DNA of 13,654 nt. Source: GCA-2687515 sp046582475 (GTDB lineage Bacteria; Pseudomonadota; Alphaproteobacteria; Rhodospirillales; UBA2165). Made by a program: the position numbers and the translations under genes. The notes under the pieces are model-generated. The model saw only the letters and a program-made list of their open reading frames with translations. It did no database searches and was not told the origin of the DNA. Of this stretch, positions 12,427-13,654 are shown one piece after another; position 1 is the stretch's first letter, and every line of letters starts with the position of its first letter. The stretch lies in assembly GCA_046582475.1 (NCBI GenBank), contig JAYGEH010000135.1:1-13654 (forward strand), given 5' to 3'.

Positions 12427-13654
12427 GTGGTCGCGCATATTACGACGGTGGCGTTCAACGGTATCGAGGTCCTGGAGGTGGATATCCAGGTACAGATATC
12501 GGGCGGCATGCCGGCCTTTACGGTGGTCGGGCTGCCCGACAAGGCGGTGGCGGAATCGCGCGAACGGGTGCGTGCCGCTCTCAACGCCCTCGGCCTGTCG
12601 CTGCCGCCCAAAAGGATCACCGTCAATCTGTCGCCGGCCAATCTGGTCAAGGAAGGCAGCCATTTCGATCTGCCCATCGCCCTCGGCCTGCTGGCCGCCA
12701 TGGGTGTGGTGCCCGCCGACGATATGGCCACCTATTGCGTGCTCGGCGAGTTGACCCTGGACGCCGGCATCCGCCCCGTGAACGGCGTGTTGCCGGCCGC
12801 GATCACCGCGTCGGCCCGCAGCCTCGGCCTGATCTGCCCGGAAGCGCAGGGCGGCGACGCGGCCTGGGCCGGCGACATCCAGGTCCTGGCGCCCGGTAAT
12901 CTGTTGGCCTTGATCAACCATTTCAAGGGCACGCAAATCCTGTCGGCGCCGGAACCCAAAATGGCCGAGGATACCAGCCACGTCCCCGATCTTTCCGACA
13001 TCAAGGGCCAGGAGACCGCCAAGCGGGCCTTGGAGCTGGCGGCGGCGGGCGGCCATAATTTGCTCATGATAGGCCCGCCCGGCGCCGGCAAATCCATGCT
13101 GGCCTCGCGATTGCCCGGTATACTCCCGGCGCTGGATGCGCCCGAAGCGCTCGAAGTTTCGATGATCCATTCCATCGCCGGCGAGCTCGAAGGCGGCCGC
13201 CTGATCCGCACCCGCCCGTTCCGCAGCTCGCACCATTCGACCTCGATGCCGTCCTTGGTGGGCGGCGGCCTGCGCATCAAGCCGGGCGAGGTGTCGCTGG
13301 CCCATCTCGGTGTTTTGTTCCTGGACGAGTTGCCGGAATTTCAGCGCGCCGCCGTCGAAGCCTTGCGCCAGCCCCTGGAAACCGGGTCCTGCACCATCGC
13401 CCGGGCCAACGCCCATGTCCGCTATCCGGCGCGTTTTCAGCTGGTCGCCGCCATGAACCCCTGCCGCTGCGGCTATCTCGGCGATCCCATGCAGGCCTGC
13501 TCGCGGGCGCCCGGCTGCGCCGTCGATTACCAATCGAAAATCTCCGGTCCCATGTTCGACCGCATCGATCTGCATGTGGAGGTGCCGGCGGTGAGCCCGG
13601 CGGATTTGAGCTTGCCGCCGCCGGCGGAGAAATCGGCGCAGATCGCGGCCCGCG
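12427..13654 (+). CDS. comM: YifB/ComM-family AAA+ Mg-chelatase-like ATPase (partial)
   Basis: The frame is open from GTG 12427 to the right edge: 409 residues of a protein usually about 500-510 long. ComM acts in the cytoplasm as a ring helicase that aids branch migration when incoming DNA is integrated during natural transformation; many members in non-competent bacteria are simply called YifB. Visible parts are the N-terminal Lon-S5-like ChlI domain (ITTVAFNGIEVLEVDIQV, VVGLPDKAVAESRERVRAAL, ITVNLSPANLVKEG, residues 5-77), Walker A GPPGAGKS (216-223), RPFRSSHHSTS (263-273), Walker B GVLFLDE (295-301) and AAMNPCRCG (341-349) with further cysteines at 358 and 364. The GTG start has GGGAGG 9 bases upstream and matches the N-terminus of the family. 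The missing part is the C-terminal Mg-chelatase domain. Confidence 0.95.
   Translation, partial: MVAHITTVAFNGIEVLEVDIQVQISGGMPAFTVVGLPDKAVAESRERVRAALNALGLSLPPKRITVNLSPANLVKEGSHFDLPIALGLLAAMGVVPADDMATYCVLGELTLDAGIRPVNGVLPAAITASARSLGLICPEAQGGDAAWAGDIQVLAPGNLLALINHFKGTQILSAPEPKMAEDTSHVPDLSDIKGQETAKRALELAAAGGHNLLMIGPPGAGKSMLASRLPGILPALDAPEALEVSMIHSIAGELEGGRLIRTRPFRSSHHSTSMPSLVGGGLRIKPGEVSLAHLGVLFLDELPEFQRAAVEALRQPLETGSCTIARANAHVRYPARFQLVAAMNPCRCGYLGDPMQACSRAPGCAVDYQSKISGPMFDRIDLHVEVPAVSPADLSLPPPAEKSAQIAAR

Noticed and set aside
12379..13575. 398-codon minus-strand open frame antisense to the comM-like gene
   Set aside because: The plus-strand frame carries Walker A and B motifs and runs unbroken; the antisense frame shows no domain and has typical shadow composition.

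Overview
The window is a GC-rich stretch of bacterial chromosome. It most likely comes from an alphaproteobacterium, possibly of Rhodospirillales type. This rests on three things: the hrcA-grpE pair lies divergent to rph; rdgB and hemW follow rph; and the protein sequences read like alphaproteobacterial family members. No rRNA, tRNA or CRISPR array is visible, so the lineage call is an inference from gene order and protein sequence.

Region 1 (1-930) is the only accessory-looking part. It holds the C-terminal end of an IS5-type transposase running in from the left edge. Next comes an AT-richer segment with one unrecognised 180-residue ORF that has its own candidate promoter. This segment abuts the 3' end of grpE.

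Region 2 (930-2973) is the heat-shock pair hrcA-grpE on the minus strand. It is divergent from rph across a 109-bp gap with no recognisable CIRCE operator.

Region 3 (2974-6671) is a plus-strand run: rph (tRNA 3' maturation), rdgB (nucleotide-pool cleaning), a luciferase-like flavin oxidoreductase, and hemW (heme chaperone). The oxidoreductase sits between rdgB and hemW. A three-copy 15-bp tandem repeat precedes it, each copy carrying a ribosome-binding-site core, and it overlaps hemW by four bases at a TTG start.

Region 4 (6673-11238) is an envelope-centred neighbourhood. A proline-rich LpoA-like lipoprotein on the minus strand overlaps the 5' end of the divergent rsmI by 55 bp. After rsmI come yraN, a two-BON-domain lipoprotein like DolP, and gshB. 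The gene content recalls the E. coli yraL(rsmI)-yraM(lpoA)-yraN-diaA-yraP(dolP) locus, with diaA missing and gshB at the end.

Region 5 (11235-13654) has a minus-strand putative GT-A glycosyltransferase convergent with gshB, a decayed fragment that looks like the C-terminus of a molybdate-type substrate-binding protein, and the first 409 codons of a YifB/ComM-type AAA+ Mg-chelatase-like protein that runs off the right edge.

Most of the window is conserved housekeeping DNA. I found no convincing new defence, mobile or biosynthetic system. The points most worth a second look are the repeat-borne ribosome-binding site and the oxidoreductase behind it, the overlapping divergent 5' ends of the LpoA-like gene and rsmI, the unrecognised ORF beside the transposase remnant, and the substrate-binding-protein relic.
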